Assembly (NCBI GenBank): GCA_024277285.1
Contig: JAJRVM010000297.1
Span: 1-9,879, forward strand
Length of the DNA: 9,879 nt
From: Planctomycetota bacterium
GTDB taxonomy: Bacteria; Planctomycetota; Planctomycetia; Pirellulales; Pirellulaceae
Direction: 5' to 3'
Made by a program: the position numbers and the translations under genes. This document shows positions 1 through 6,537 of this stretch, piece after piece. The notes under the pieces were generated by a model. The model saw only the letters and a program-made list of their open reading frames with translations. It had not been told where the DNA came from and did no database searches. Numbering within the stretch: position 1 is the first letter of the stretch; each line of letters opens with the position of its first letter.

Positions 1-1
1 C

Positions 2-739
2 GTTCGCATCCATCCGTTTTTCTGGCTCGCCGGATTGATTCTCGGTGCCAGCGGTGTCTGGAACGAGCAAGGCGAGGTGGTTCCGAACGCGGCCGTCATG
101 TTGCTCAGTTGGATGGCCGTGGTGTTCGTTTCGATCTTAGTGCACGAGTTGGGGCATTCGCTGGTGATGCGCCACTTTGGGCAATCATCGCATATCGTCC
201 TCCACATGCTCGGCGGGCTGGCGATCCCAGACTCTTCCTACAGTTCCTTTTCGCAACCGGGTCGGCTTTCTCCACGCGACCATATTCTGGTCAGCTTTGC
301 GGGACCGGGCGCTGGTTTCGTATTAGCCGGTCTTACCGTGGCGTTCATCTACGCCCTTGGCGGGAGCGTGTCTCTTAACCTCCGTGATTTCCCCACCTTC
401 TACACGTTCAGCATGCCCGACGAGACAAGTTTCTCGTTGGTTATCGTGATTCACTACATGCTGTTTTTGAATATCTTTTGGGGACTCGTAAACCTGTTGC
501 CGGTCTTCCCGTTGGATGGCGGCCAAATCGCGCGCGAGCTCTTTGAACATTCAGACCATCTCAACGGCTTCGTTCGTTCGTTGTGGCTCTCCATTTTCAC
601 GTCCGTGGCGGTCGCGATTGGCGGCTGGGTCTACATGCACGACCGCTTTATTGGGCTCATGTTCATTTCGCTCGCCGCTTCCAACTACATGACGCTCCAA
701 CAAATCACCGGCCGCGGCGGGGGAGGTAGTCAGTGGTAA
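2..739 (+). CDS. Site-2 protease family (M50) membrane metalloprotease, 5' partial
   Basis: Predicted intramembrane zinc protease that would cut membrane-embedded substrates; the substrate cannot be told. The frame is open to the left edge and reads VRIHPFFWLAGL, the usual N-terminal start of this family, so only a few residues are probably missing. The zinc motif HELGH is at 143-157 in the second hydrophobic segment. The third ligand motif, NLLPVFPLDGG, has its Asp codon at 515-517. About five or six hydrophobic segments are visible, including the one holding FAGPGAGFVLAG and a C-terminal pair. The TTG at 35 lies inside the first membrane segment and is not a likely true start. The last 7 bases overlap the next gene, which suggests one transcript and coupled translation. 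The family call rests on two canonical motifs in the right order and spacing; no PDZ or CBS domain is seen in the visible part. Confidence 0.9.
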   Translation, partial: VRIHPFFWLAGLILGASGVWNEQGEVVPNAAVMLLSWMAVVFVSILVHELGHSLVMRHFGQSSHIVLHMLGGLAIPDSSYSSFSQPGRLSPRDHILVSFAGPGAGFVLAGLTVAFIYALGGSVSLNLRDFPTFYTFSMPDETSFSLVIVIHYMLFLNIFWGLVNLLPVFPLDGGQIARELFEHSDHLNGFVRSLWLSIFTSVAVAIGGWVYMHDRFIGLMFISLAASNYMTLQQITGRGGGGSQW

Positions 740-1542
740 GCCCAGCAACGGGGTCCGACCGGCAGGAACCGGTCGAACCAGCACGTCGCGTAGTCATTCT
801 GGGAGCCAGCAACGTTACGTTGGGGCTGTCCACCGTCGTGGCAACGGCGCGTCTAGCCTGGGGACAGCCGCTCGATGTGATGGCCGCCATCGGCCTGGGA
901 CGCTCTTATGGCTTGGCCACGAACGTCCTGGGGCGAGGTCTACCTGGGATCGTCCAGTGCGGGTTGTGGGAAGCATTGGAACGCCGTACCCCTCTGCCCA
1001 CAGCGGCGCTGGTGACCGATATCGGCAACGACATTATCTACGGCTGCAGCGTTGGCCCGATCACGCGCTGGCTGGAAATCTGCCTCGAACGCTTGGCGAA
1101 CCAAGTGGAATGCCTGATTGTGACTCGGTTGCCAATCGACGTGGTTTCCGCGGTTCCAGAGTGGAAAATGCGTTTACTAACTTCGCTACTCTTCCCGAGT
1201 TCACGCATTTCGCACGATGAAGCGCTCGACAACGCACTGGAATTGGACCTGCAACTTGTCAAATACGCCAATCGTTTTGGCGCTTATATCGTCCAACCGG
1301 AATCACACTGGTACACCTGGGATCCCATTCATGTTGCCCGCCACCATCGCGCTGCCGCATGGCAAAAATATATGACCTGCTGGGCGCACGGACAGCCACC
1401 CAAACCGGCCGCTCGTTCGTTGCGCCGATGGCTTACTTTGCAACGCGCGCGACCGTTCTCTTGGAAGCGATTTGGTTTTGAACATCATTGCGATCAACCC
1501 ACCGTTCAACTCGCGGATGGAACAACCGTTTCACTATTTTGA
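733..1542 (+). CDS. SGNH/GDSL-type hydrolase-like protein
   Basis: Probable serine hydrolase (esterase/acyl hydrolase type) of 269 residues. SGNH blocks are readable: block I is ILGASN, with nucleophile Ser26 and the usual Asp of GDS replaced by Ala; a Gly block is GLGRSYG (54-60); block III is DIGNDI with Asn99; block V is WDPIH with Asp197 and His200 as the rest of the triad. No signal peptide is seen, so it is probably cytoplasmic. The GTG at 733 was chosen because GGGGGAGG (719-726) lies 6 bases upstream and the start overlaps the protease stop. The C-terminal 60 residues after block V are basic and unassigned. Substrate is unknown. The Ala in block I makes it a diverged member; the order and spacing of the other blocks support the call. 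Confidence 0.75.
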   Translation: MVSPATGSDRQEPVEPARRVVILGASNVTLGLSTVVATARLAWGQPLDVMAAIGLGRSYGLATNVLGRGLPGIVQCGLWEALERRTPLPTAALVTDIGNDIIYGCSVGPITRWLEICLERLANQVECLIVTRLPIDVVSAVPEWKMRLLTSLLFPSSRISHDEALDNALELDLQLVKYANRFGAYIVQPESHWYTWDPIHVARHHRAAAWQKYMTCWAHGQPPKPAARSLRRWLTLQRARPFSWKRFGFEHHCDQPTVQLADGTTVSLF

Positions 1543-2048
1543 GTTGAATTCCTTCTACTTCCGCAATTTTTTTTGCTTTTCAATCACACCTGTTTCCACT
1601 CCATGCTGCAGCGTTGATTCAACACGTTCATCGTTACAACGCGCGGTTGCAAAATAGTAGTAGAACGTCGCGCGCAAACTTTTTTCGACGCGCGTCAACA
1701 GCAACGCAAGCAACCTACGACACAATCACACACAACCACTCAACAGGTTGTGCTACACCGCTTGCGATGTTTCTTTCATCATTGACGAACATCACAAAAC
1801 ACCGACAAATACAGTCTCAACACGATCAGGCCTAGCCGTCGCTTAAATCGATATCGCGTCGCGCTATCTGGCGTTTTCAGTTCCGCATACAACCATCATT
1901 GTCACTCGTCACAAACGTTGCGCGCTTTGCATTGCCATTGCTTCAACGTGGCAACAATCGATTACCAACGCAATCAACAACCACGTTCACCGCGCGCTGA
2001 ATTCATCGCGAACAACGACGAACGAATGTGGTTTGCATGGAAGTTTTT

Positions 2049-2077
2049 TTGCAAAACAGTGGAAAACATGTTGCAAT
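2049..2077 (+). promoter_or_regulatory. Possible sigma-70-like promoter for the histone-like gene
   Basis: TTGCAA (2049-2054) and TGCAAT (2072-2077) are 17 bases apart, each matching four of six consensus positions. This would give a leader of about 220 bases before the GTG at 2305. Matches of this quality occur by chance in AT-richer DNA, so this is a weak call. Confidence 0.25.
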
Positions 2078-2170
2078 AATTCCGATCATTCGTACAACTA
2101 TCAAGTTAGGACTGGTAACCACGTTGTTCTTCTCGTATCTCGACTTTTTTATGAGGTGATACAAGCAAGA

Positions 2171-2199
2171 ACTCGATTGATCGTTAACTCGTTTGATCG
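2171..2199 (+). repeat. Two direct 13-mers with 16-base period upstream of the histone-like gene
   Basis: ACTCGATTGATCG (2171-2183) and ACTCGTTTGATCG (2187-2199) differ at one position and are separated by TTA. AACTCG at 2170-2175 is also inverted as CGAGTT at 2212-2217. The arrangement, about 105 bases before the start codon, could be a protein-binding site or part of a folded leader; the sequence does not decide which. Confidence 0.45.
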
Positions 2200-2304
2200 A
2201 CCAGTGGTTTTCGAGTTGTAGGTGGAACCTGACTCGTTGGCTTTGGGCAACTGGAAGCCTCGGGGTTGTGTTCGCCGTAGACCTTGTTTAACGGAGGACG
2301 TGTT

Positions 2305-2520
2305 GTGGCCAAGAAGAAGAAAGTCGCAAAGAAGAAGGCGGCGCCCAAGAAGAAGAAGGTAGCGAAGAAGAAGGCTGCCCCCAAGAAGAAGAAGGCAGCG
2401 AAGAAGAAGAAGGCTGCCCCCAAGAAGAAGAAGGTAGCGAAGAAGAAGGCTGCCCCCAAGAAGAAGAAGGCTGCCAAAAAGACGGCCAAAAAGAAGACTG
2501 TCAAACGCAAGAAGAAGTAG
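2305..2520 (+). CDS. Lysine-rich histone H1-like DNA-binding protein
   Basis: A 71-residue protein made of only Met, Ala, Lys, Val, Pro, Thr and Arg; 42 residues are Lys. It resembles the lysine/alanine/proline tails of bacterial histone H1-like proteins (HctB/AlgP type) and probably binds and compacts DNA through charge; it would be disordered when free. Four copies of a 12-13 residue unit, KKKKVAKKKAAP or close, fill residues 3-51, followed by a degenerate tail ending KRKKK. The start is GTG at 2305 because GGAGGA (2293-2298) sits 6 bases upstream; the open frame could be extended to TTG at 2284, but that would put this ribosome-binding site inside the gene. There is no globular domain, so it is a tail-only form. 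It stands alone after a long leader and faces mrp. Phe/Leu-rich frames on the other strand are shadows of the Lys codons. Confidence 0.85.
   Translation: MAKKKKVAKKKAAPKKKKVAKKKAAPKKKKAAKKKKAAPKKKKVAKKKAAPKKKKAAKKTAKKKTVKRKKK
2311..2457 (+). repeat. In-frame tandem repeats encoding KKKKVAKKKAAP units
   Basis: Four units of 36-39 bp built from AAGAAG runs separated by GTAGCG and GCTGCCCCC. The third unit has one extra Lys and Ala for Val. Repeats this similar at DNA level make unit gain or loss by slippage or recombination likely, so protein length may differ between strains. Confidence 0.8.
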
Positions 2521-2565
2521 GCTGTCTTGCGCGCCGCTGGGCGGCGAAATTGACTCCAACGAGAA

Positions 2566-2599
2566 AGAGCCGTCAGGACACGCAAGTCTTGACGGCTCT
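2566..2599. terminator. Hairpin between converging genes, likely bidirectional terminator
   Basis: AGAGCCGTCA (2566-2575) pairs perfectly with TGACGGCTCT (2590-2599), and the stem continues inward with four more pairs (one G-U) around the loop ACGCAA. It lies 45 bases after the histone-like stop. On the plus strand it is followed by ATAGTTT, on the minus strand by TTTCTCGTT, so neither U-run is strong but both are T-rich. A smaller stem, CGCCGC/GCGGCG at 2532-2546, precedes it. Confidence 0.6.
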
Positions 2600-2638
2600 A
2601 TAGTTTGCGCTCACGCTTCTCGCCCCGTGAGAGCCCCA

Positions 2639-2675
2639 AGAAAGGCCTGTCGCGGCTTTGTCGCGACGCCTTTCT
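2639..2675 (-). terminator. Strong hairpin just after mrp, likely terminator
   Basis: AGAAAGGC (2639-2646) pairs with GCCTTTCT (2668-2675), and inside it GTCGCG (2649-2654) pairs with CGCGAC (2662-2667), with a 2-base bulge and a 7-base loop. It begins 29 bases past the mrp stop. On the minus strand the U-rich stretch is within the closing arm (CCTTTCTT), so it is less typical than a free U-run. Confidence 0.5.
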
Positions 2676-2704
2676 CACAGTGCAACGCGCCGTCAAACGC
2701 CGCC

Positions 2705-3787
2705 TCAACCGAGGACCGGCAACGATGGCGCCGGAGGGTCTTTGGCGGCCCGTTCCGCAAGCTGCTTGGCCAACCGGCTGCAGATCTGTTCAAGGTACGG
2801 CGCGACCGATTCATCCGCGAAATTGCTCAACGTCTGACCGGCATCACCGTGTACACGAATCTGCATATGGATCGGTACGTCGCCCAGGAACGGAACCTTG
2901 GCGGCGGCGGCCTCCCTCTTCGCGCCGCCGCTGCCAAAAATATCGTACCGCTTTTGGCAGTCTGGGCAAACAAACCCACTCATGTTCTCGATCATGCCCA
3001 ACACGGGGATGCTGACCTTGCGGAACATCGCGATCGCCTTAACGGCGTCCAGCAACGCGACATCCTGAGGCGTGCAAACGATGACCGCACCGGTGAGAGG
3101 GAGCAATTGCGACAAGCTCAAAGCAATGTCTCCCGTGCCGGGCGGCATATCAATAATCAAATAATCGAGTTCACCCCACTGTGTGTCACGCAGAAATTGA
3201 GTCATCGCACTATGCAGCATGGGACCACGCCAAACAATGGCTTCACCACGTGGCACCAAGAACCCCATCGACATGACGGGCATACCGTCACTCATGATCG
3301 GCTGAAGCTTGTTCTGAAGGACCTGCGGTTGTCCCGTCAACCCCAACAAATGCGGCACACTCGGGCCATAGACATCGGCATCCATCAACCCAACCGCGCA
3401 GCCCGCGCGCTTCAATCCCAACGCCAGCGTGGTCGCAATGGTACTCTTACCAACGCCCCCTTTCCCCGACCCAACGGCAATCACGCTCTTGGCCGTCAAC
3501 CCGATTTCACCCAGGGGCTGAGGAGCACGATGATGCACGGCGCGCGTGATCTTGACCGCCGACAATTGCGGCACAGCTTGACGCAACGTCTGCTCCAATG
3601 CCGCCACCGTTTCCTCCCAAAGGGGCGCCGAGTGCGTTGCTAAGGCGAGCGTAAGGGAAACCACGTCCCCACTGGTCTCAATGTCACGAATCTGCCCTTG
3701 CTGAATTGCACCACGCCCCGTTTCGGGGTCCTTGAACTCTGCTAAAGCTTGCTCAATATCAGCTCGATGAATCTGGCCGTTGGCCAT
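2705..3787 (-). CDS. mrp: Mrp/NBP35 family Fe-S cluster carrier ATPase (ApbC)
   Basis: A 360-residue cytoplasmic P-loop ATPase of the family that binds and transfers [4Fe-4S] clusters to apoproteins. Domain order is the standard one. An N-terminal MIP18/DUF59 domain (about 5-85) contains KDPETG. The Mrp/ParA-like ATPase domain holds the deviant Walker A GKGGVGKST (108-116), the switch region DADVYGPSVPHLLG (136-149) and Walker B-like LIIDMPPGTGD (210-220). The CPDC motif (274-277) gives the cysteine pair that bridges a cluster in the dimer. Length is normal. The ATG start is supported by AGGAG (3796-3800 on the complement) 8 bases upstream. It is apparently a single-gene transcript facing the histone-like gene and followed by the hairpin at 2639-2675. 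No Fe-S assembly genes are visible nearby. Confidence 0.95.
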   Translation of the reverse strand: MANGQIHRADIEQALAEFKDPETGRGAIQQGQIRDIETSGDVVSLTLALATHSAPLWEETVAALEQTLRQAVPQLSAVKITRAVHHRAPQPLGEIGLTAKSVIAVGSGKGGVGKSTIATTLALGLKRAGCAVGLMDADVYGPSVPHLLGLTGQPQVLQNKLQPIMSDGMPVMSMGFLVPRGEAIVWRGPMLHSAMTQFLRDTQWGELDYLIIDMPPGTGDIALSLSQLLPLTGAVIVCTPQDVALLDAVKAIAMFRKVSIPVLGMIENMSGFVCPDCQKRYDIFGSGGAKREAAAAKVPFLGDVPIHMQIRVHGDAGQTLSNFADESVAPYLEQICSRLAKQLAERAAKDPPAPSLPVLG

Positions 3788-4127
3788 GAGTTATGCTCCT
3801 GAACTGTCAGTCGTTTTTGAACCTCTCAAGAGAACACTCGGGCCGGCACCGACGACCACGGACCTGCAATCCGCCACGGCCATTTGCCGCGACCACGCTG
3901 CACATCAACGCGCCATCCAACCTGAAATCCTCTTGCACAATGCTTATCGCCACTCGGCTAAACAGTTGCACATATTAGGCCCAGCGGCAAGACCGCGCTG
4001 TAGCAGACACTATGCAGCAGACACTGCGCCCGCCGGCCAGCACCCTCGGCCGCAAATGACAGAAAAGAAGCCGCAGGACCCTGCCACCGCTCCCCTTCCG
4101 CCTCGAATGACCAGAAAGCCGAGTACT

Positions 4128-4164
4128 GGGCAGACTGGAACTACTAGGTTTTCCGAGTCTGCCC
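4128..4164. repeat. Strong hairpin in the mrp upstream region
   Basis: GGGCAGACT (4128-4136) pairs with AGTCTGCCC (4156-4164); GGAA/TTCC extends the stem past a one-base bulge, leaving the loop CTACTAGGTT. No U-run follows on either strand, so it is not an ordinary terminator. It could be part of a structured RNA, a protein site or a remnant of a repeat element. Confidence 0.55.
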
Positions 4165-4235
4165 GGCGGCGTCGCATACCCGGGCGTTGAAAGCTTGGCA
4201 ACCGTTCACGGGTCTTCCCAATCGGTACCCATTTG

Positions 4236-4440
4236 GCCGATTGCAGCAAATGACTTGGGCAAGATTATCCGGTGAGCTTGCCGGTTGTCAGAAATGCAAA
4301 TTGCGTAACACTATAGCCGTCTGCGGTTGGTGAACGAGTTTATTGGGTCAAACGCGGCTTCTTCACCCATGGGACAAGCCCATGGGTGTCTTTTCAACGC
4401 ACCGTTGCTGCAATCGGCTAAACAAATACCAATTTGCATT
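4236..4440. repeat. Two interleaved long-range inverted repeats
   Basis: GCCGATTGCAGCAA (4236-4249) is the exact reverse complement of 4405-4418. AATGCAAATTG (4293-4303) is the exact reverse complement of 4430-4440. Because the left and right arms occur in the same order, the two pairs cannot nest in a single stem, so this looks like copies of repeat modules in both orientations rather than one large hairpin. No coding sequence lies between them. Confidence 0.5.
4364..4388. repeat. Perfect CACCCATGGG hairpin, REP-like palindrome
   Basis: CACCCATGGG (4364-4373) and CCCATGGGTG (4379-4388) are perfect complements around the loop ACAAG. Each arm contains CCCATGGG, itself a palindrome, so the element is both an inverted and a direct repeat. 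It lies 76 bases after the receiver-like stop. The T-rich stretch TCTTTTC follows it on the plus strand, where no gene ends; on the minus strand GAAGAAG follows. As a terminator it would face the wrong way, so a repetitive extragenic palindrome is the better guess. Confidence 0.6.
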
Positions 4441-4464
4441 ATTCTGGAGCAGTCGCAACTCGAG

Positions 4465-4986
4465 CTATCGGTCGGCAGCTCCCAAACCGCGGCCCTCGTC
4501 GCGCGCAAGCCAACTGGGTTCGGCACCGTCGAACATTCCCGGCAGTTGATCGCCAACTCTTCCCCAGGGCAATCGCCGCCAAGGGTCGGCATCGTCCGGT
4601 GGTTGCGTCCGCGCAACTCGGCTCCAGTGGCGACCAACAATGCGCACCAGTGGCTCGATTGCGCGCGACGAGAAGACGACATGCACGGCACCAAGCTCGC
4701 GCAACAACCACTCCGCCGAAGCCAGCTGCCGCGAGGCCGACACCGCCACACACGCCCGCGGCAAACGAAGACGAAACTGCGGTAGTGCAGTCGCCAGTGA
4801 CTCTAGATTGGTCGTCGTTGCCTCCAGCACCACCATACTGGTCGGGGCGGCCAGTGCCTGTTGCCAGCAACCGTCAATGCTGCGCGTCTCGCAAATCCGC
4901 GACCAGCTCGCGCGCGGTAACCGTCGACGCAACGCCACCGCCCACTTGCTGTTGGTCTCACATACAATCAACATTGCCGATGCCAT
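4465..4986 (-). CDS. Degenerate receiver-like protein, second gene of operon
   Basis: A 173-residue protein I cannot assign to a named family. The first 120 residues alternate hydrophobic strands and helices as in a response-regulator receiver: MLIVCE (5-10), MVVLEA (51-56), CVAVSA, then GAVHVVFSS. In a true receiver the third strand ends in the phospho-accepting Asp; here the matching residue is Glu55, which could mimic the phosphorylated state, and the conserved Lys of strand five is missing. The last 50 residues are Arg/Trp/Pro-rich with no recognised domain. ATG at 4986 is chosen because AAAGGTGG lies about 10 bases upstream; GTG at 5022 and ATG at 4974 are alternatives. It follows the regulator gene by 20-56 bases in the same direction, so it is probably cotranscribed and may be its partner. 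That it is a real gene is fairly likely; the receiver fold is inferred from pattern only. Confidence 0.6.
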   Translation of the reverse strand: MASAMLIVCETNSKWAVALRRRLPRASWSRICETRSIDGCWQQALAAPTSMVVLEATTTNLESLATALPQFRLRLPRACVAVSASRQLASAEWLLRELGAVHVVFSSRAIEPLVRIVGRHWSRVARTQPPDDADPWRRLPWGRVGDQLPGMFDGAEPSWLARDEGRGLGAADR

Positions 4987-5042
4987 AACAGCGCACCCAC
5001 CTTTGCCAGTCGATTTCGACACACCTCAAACGGTTACTCGCA

Positions 5043-6455
5043 TCAGGAGAGCCCCAACGCGTCGATCCGACGATGGAGGCGAGCACGATTGACGCCCAAG
5101 AGCTTGGCCGCCCGAGTCTTATTTCCCTTGCAGCTACGCAGCGCACGTACGATCAGCTCTCGTTCAACTCCCTCTAGAAATTGATCCAGATCGATCGGCT
5201 CGTCAGGCCTTGGTGGATGGGCGTCGGCGCACTCCGCCCAACGAATTCGATCCGGCAGATCAGCGACCTCGACCGTCGGCCCCTCTGCCTTGCGGCACGC
5301 CGCTTCAATCAGTTCGGAAAACTCATCAAGATTGCCTGGCCAACCATAGCCAACCAGTTCATCGATTGCTTCGGGCGAAAACCCATTGAGCTGACGATCG
5401 CCTAGCGCATTAAACTTTTCCAAAAAGTACTGGCCCAACAAGGGTATGTCCTTCGGCCGCTGCGCCAACGCGGGCAGATCGATGGCCAGTACACTCAGTG
5501 CGTGGGCCAGATCGATGCGATAATGACCTTGCTGCGCCATTTCGATCAAGGACGCTTCCGCCGTGGCGATCGAATAGAGTTTGAAGCCAGGCAACTCGAA
5601 GAATCCCGCCAGTTCCGCCTGAGCAGCGTCATCCAACTGATCAACTTCCAACAACAGCAGCGTCGGCGGCGCAACTCGCTCGCCCACACCCAATTCAGAA
5701 CCAGCTTCGGACAGATTAGCCTGCCGCACCAAACCGGTAATCGTCGTCTGCAAGAGCTCCGCGTCCAGCAACGGGCACCAGAGTGGTATCAACTGGCTAA
5801 CCGAGTCAGGAACGGCGCGGCGATGTAGCAAGCGCGCAACATGTTCGCGGCCGCTGCCACTCGGACCGTACACGAGAACGCGCGTTTGGCCGCGCGACGC
5901 CAGGGCTATTTGCGCGCGCACGCGCTCGATTTCCGGGCTCACACCGACCAGTTCGTCGAGCGTACAATCAGCCAGTGCTCCTCGACGCAACGACCACAAC
6001 CGCTGATGAAGCTCCGCAGTCTCCGCCAACGAACAAGGTCCCAGCAAATGGCTATCTCCCACAGCCACATCACTGGCAATGGCCGTATCGCTAACCAAAG
6101 CCAACACACCGACGCAATGCAACGGGCCGGACCCCAAGGGATGGAACACCACCCGTCGATAAAGCAGGTTGCCAGTCGCATGCAACAGAGCCACATCGCA
6201 GGCAACGACATTGCCGGAAGAAACTTCCGGAGGAGGACAGAGGCTGGCAGCGATATCAGCGGGAGCAGATGCGGCGGCCGCTGTTCGGTAGTCACAGCGT
6301 TGGCCAACCAAGTCGTTCGGGTCAACACCTAGCAATTCGCCGCAAGCGGTGCTGCAATAAAGAATCTTGCGCTGGTCGTCCAATGCGTAGACGGCGGCCG
6401 GAGCAGCGGCCAAGAGACGTCCTAAAGCCGAATCTCGTGAGCGAACGCGCGCCAC
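5043..6455 (-). CDS. PAS / degenerate sigma-54-type AAA+ / Fis-HTH regulator
   Basis: About 470 residues built like a sigma-54 enhancer-binding protein. Numbering is from GTG 6455: a PAS-like domain (10-125, AAAPAAVYALDDQRKILYC); a AAA+ domain (169-410, from LVGVSPEIERVR to WPGNLDEF); and a Fis-type helix-turn-helix (430-470, KGNKTRAAKLLGVNRARLHRR). The ATPase is badly worn: Walker A is GPSGSGRE with Lys replaced by Arg203; Walker B is LLLLE instead of LFLDE; GAFTGA is absent; the second Arg of the FRxDLxxRL motif is Ala319 while Arg313 remains; the sensor II Arg of WPGNxREL is Asp377. It should bind DNA but probably cannot hydrolyse ATP or remodel sigma-54 polymerase. The frame stays open to TTG at 6539 (498 residues), which has GGAGGG 4 bases upstream, but that site lies in a terminator stem. 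GTG 6455, with GAGGGA 3 bases upstream, leaves a normal short lead into PAS; the start is uncertain. Confidence 0.85.
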   Translation of the reverse strand: MARVRSRDSALGRLLAAAPAAVYALDDQRKILYCSTACGELLGVDPNDLVGQRCDYRTAAAASAPADIAASLCPPPEVSSGNVVACDVALLHATGNLLYRRVVFHPLGSGPLHCVGVLALVSDTAIASDVAVGDSHLLGPCSLAETAELHQRLWSLRRGALADCTLDELVGVSPEIERVRAQIALASRGQTRVLVYGPSGSGREHVARLLHRRAVPDSVSQLIPLWCPLLDAELLQTTITGLVRQANLSEAGSELGVGERVAPPTLLLLEVDQLDDAAQAELAGFFELPGFKLYSIATAEASLIEMAQQGHYRIDLAHALSVLAIDLPALAQRPKDIPLLGQYFLEKFNALGDRQLNGFSPEAIDELVGYGWPGNLDEFSELIEAACRKAEGPTVEVADLPDRIRWAECADAHPPRPDEPIDLDQFLEGVERELIVRALRSCKGNKTRAAKLLGVNRARLHRRIDALGLS

Positions 6456-6478
6456 TGGTCCCTCGCTCCCCGACGGCT

Positions 6479-6508
6479 CGTATACACCCAAGGTGCGTCG
6501 GCGTCCAA
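6479..6508 (-). promoter_or_regulatory. Possible promoter between the terminator and GTG 6455
   Basis: On the minus strand TTGGAC (6503-6508) is 18 bases from TATACG (6479-6484), matching three and four of six consensus positions. It lies downstream of the terminator-like hairpin and would produce a very short leader before GTG 6455. If real it supports that start codon. The match is weak. Confidence 0.25.
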
Positions 6509-6537
6509 CCACCGCACACAGCACAACATGGAGAAAC

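Larger units (their letters stand above)
1543..2304 (+). other. Long intergenic region with C-over-G skew, no credible gene
   Basis: About 760 bases between the SGNH gene and the histone-like gene. Short open frames exist, but they have no good ribosome-binding site and give His/Asn/Thr/Gln-rich peptides typical of noncoding DNA. Composition differs from the genes around it: in two 60-base lines I counted, GC was about half, with C more than twice G in one (22 versus 8) and 18 versus 10 in the other. CAAC and CGCG words are frequent. A T8 run at 1568-1575 follows the SGNH gene without a strong hairpin. A possible promoter and a direct repeat in the 3' part are listed separately. It may hold a long leader or a noncoding RNA; neither is shown. 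Confidence 0.5.
3788..4464. other. Repeat-rich intergenic region upstream of mrp, no credible gene
   Basis: About 680 bases between the receiver-like gene and mrp, both on the minus strand. Open frames here are short, lack good ribosome-binding sites and look like noncoding DNA. It holds several repeats: a 10-base direct repeat AGCAGACACT at 4002-4011 and 4016-4025; TCGGCTAAACA at 3954-3964 and 4414-4424; the hairpin at 4128-4164; CAATCGG/CCGATTG around 4220-4243; long-range inverted repeats between 4236 and 4440; and the palindromic hairpin at 4364-4388. The mrp promoter should lie in the left end, but I could not identify a convincing one. Confidence 0.5.

Noticed and set aside
1614..1835. 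Small plus-strand frame in the intergenic region after the SGNH gene
   Set aside because: TTG start, no ribosome-binding site and a composition of His/Asn/Thr/Gln typical of random frames.
2149..2585. Two long minus-strand frames rich in Leu and Phe over the histone-like gene
   Set aside because: They are the complement of AAG-rich Lys codons in the real gene, which has a good ribosome-binding site; their composition is an artefact.
2627..3643. A 338-codon plus-strand frame antisense to mrp
   Set aside because: It lies opposite a gene with every Mrp motif and gives an Arg/His/Gln-rich sequence with no recognisable domain.
4364..4388. Terminator of the receiver-like gene
   Set aside because: On the minus strand the hairpin is followed by GAAGAAG, not a U-run; the T-rich side is on the other strand, where no gene ends.
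4434..5092. Plus-strand frames of 150-184 codons opposite the receiver-like gene
   Set aside because: Arg/Ala/Thr/Pro-rich shadows; the minus strand shows alternating hydrophobic strands and operon spacing with the regulator gene.
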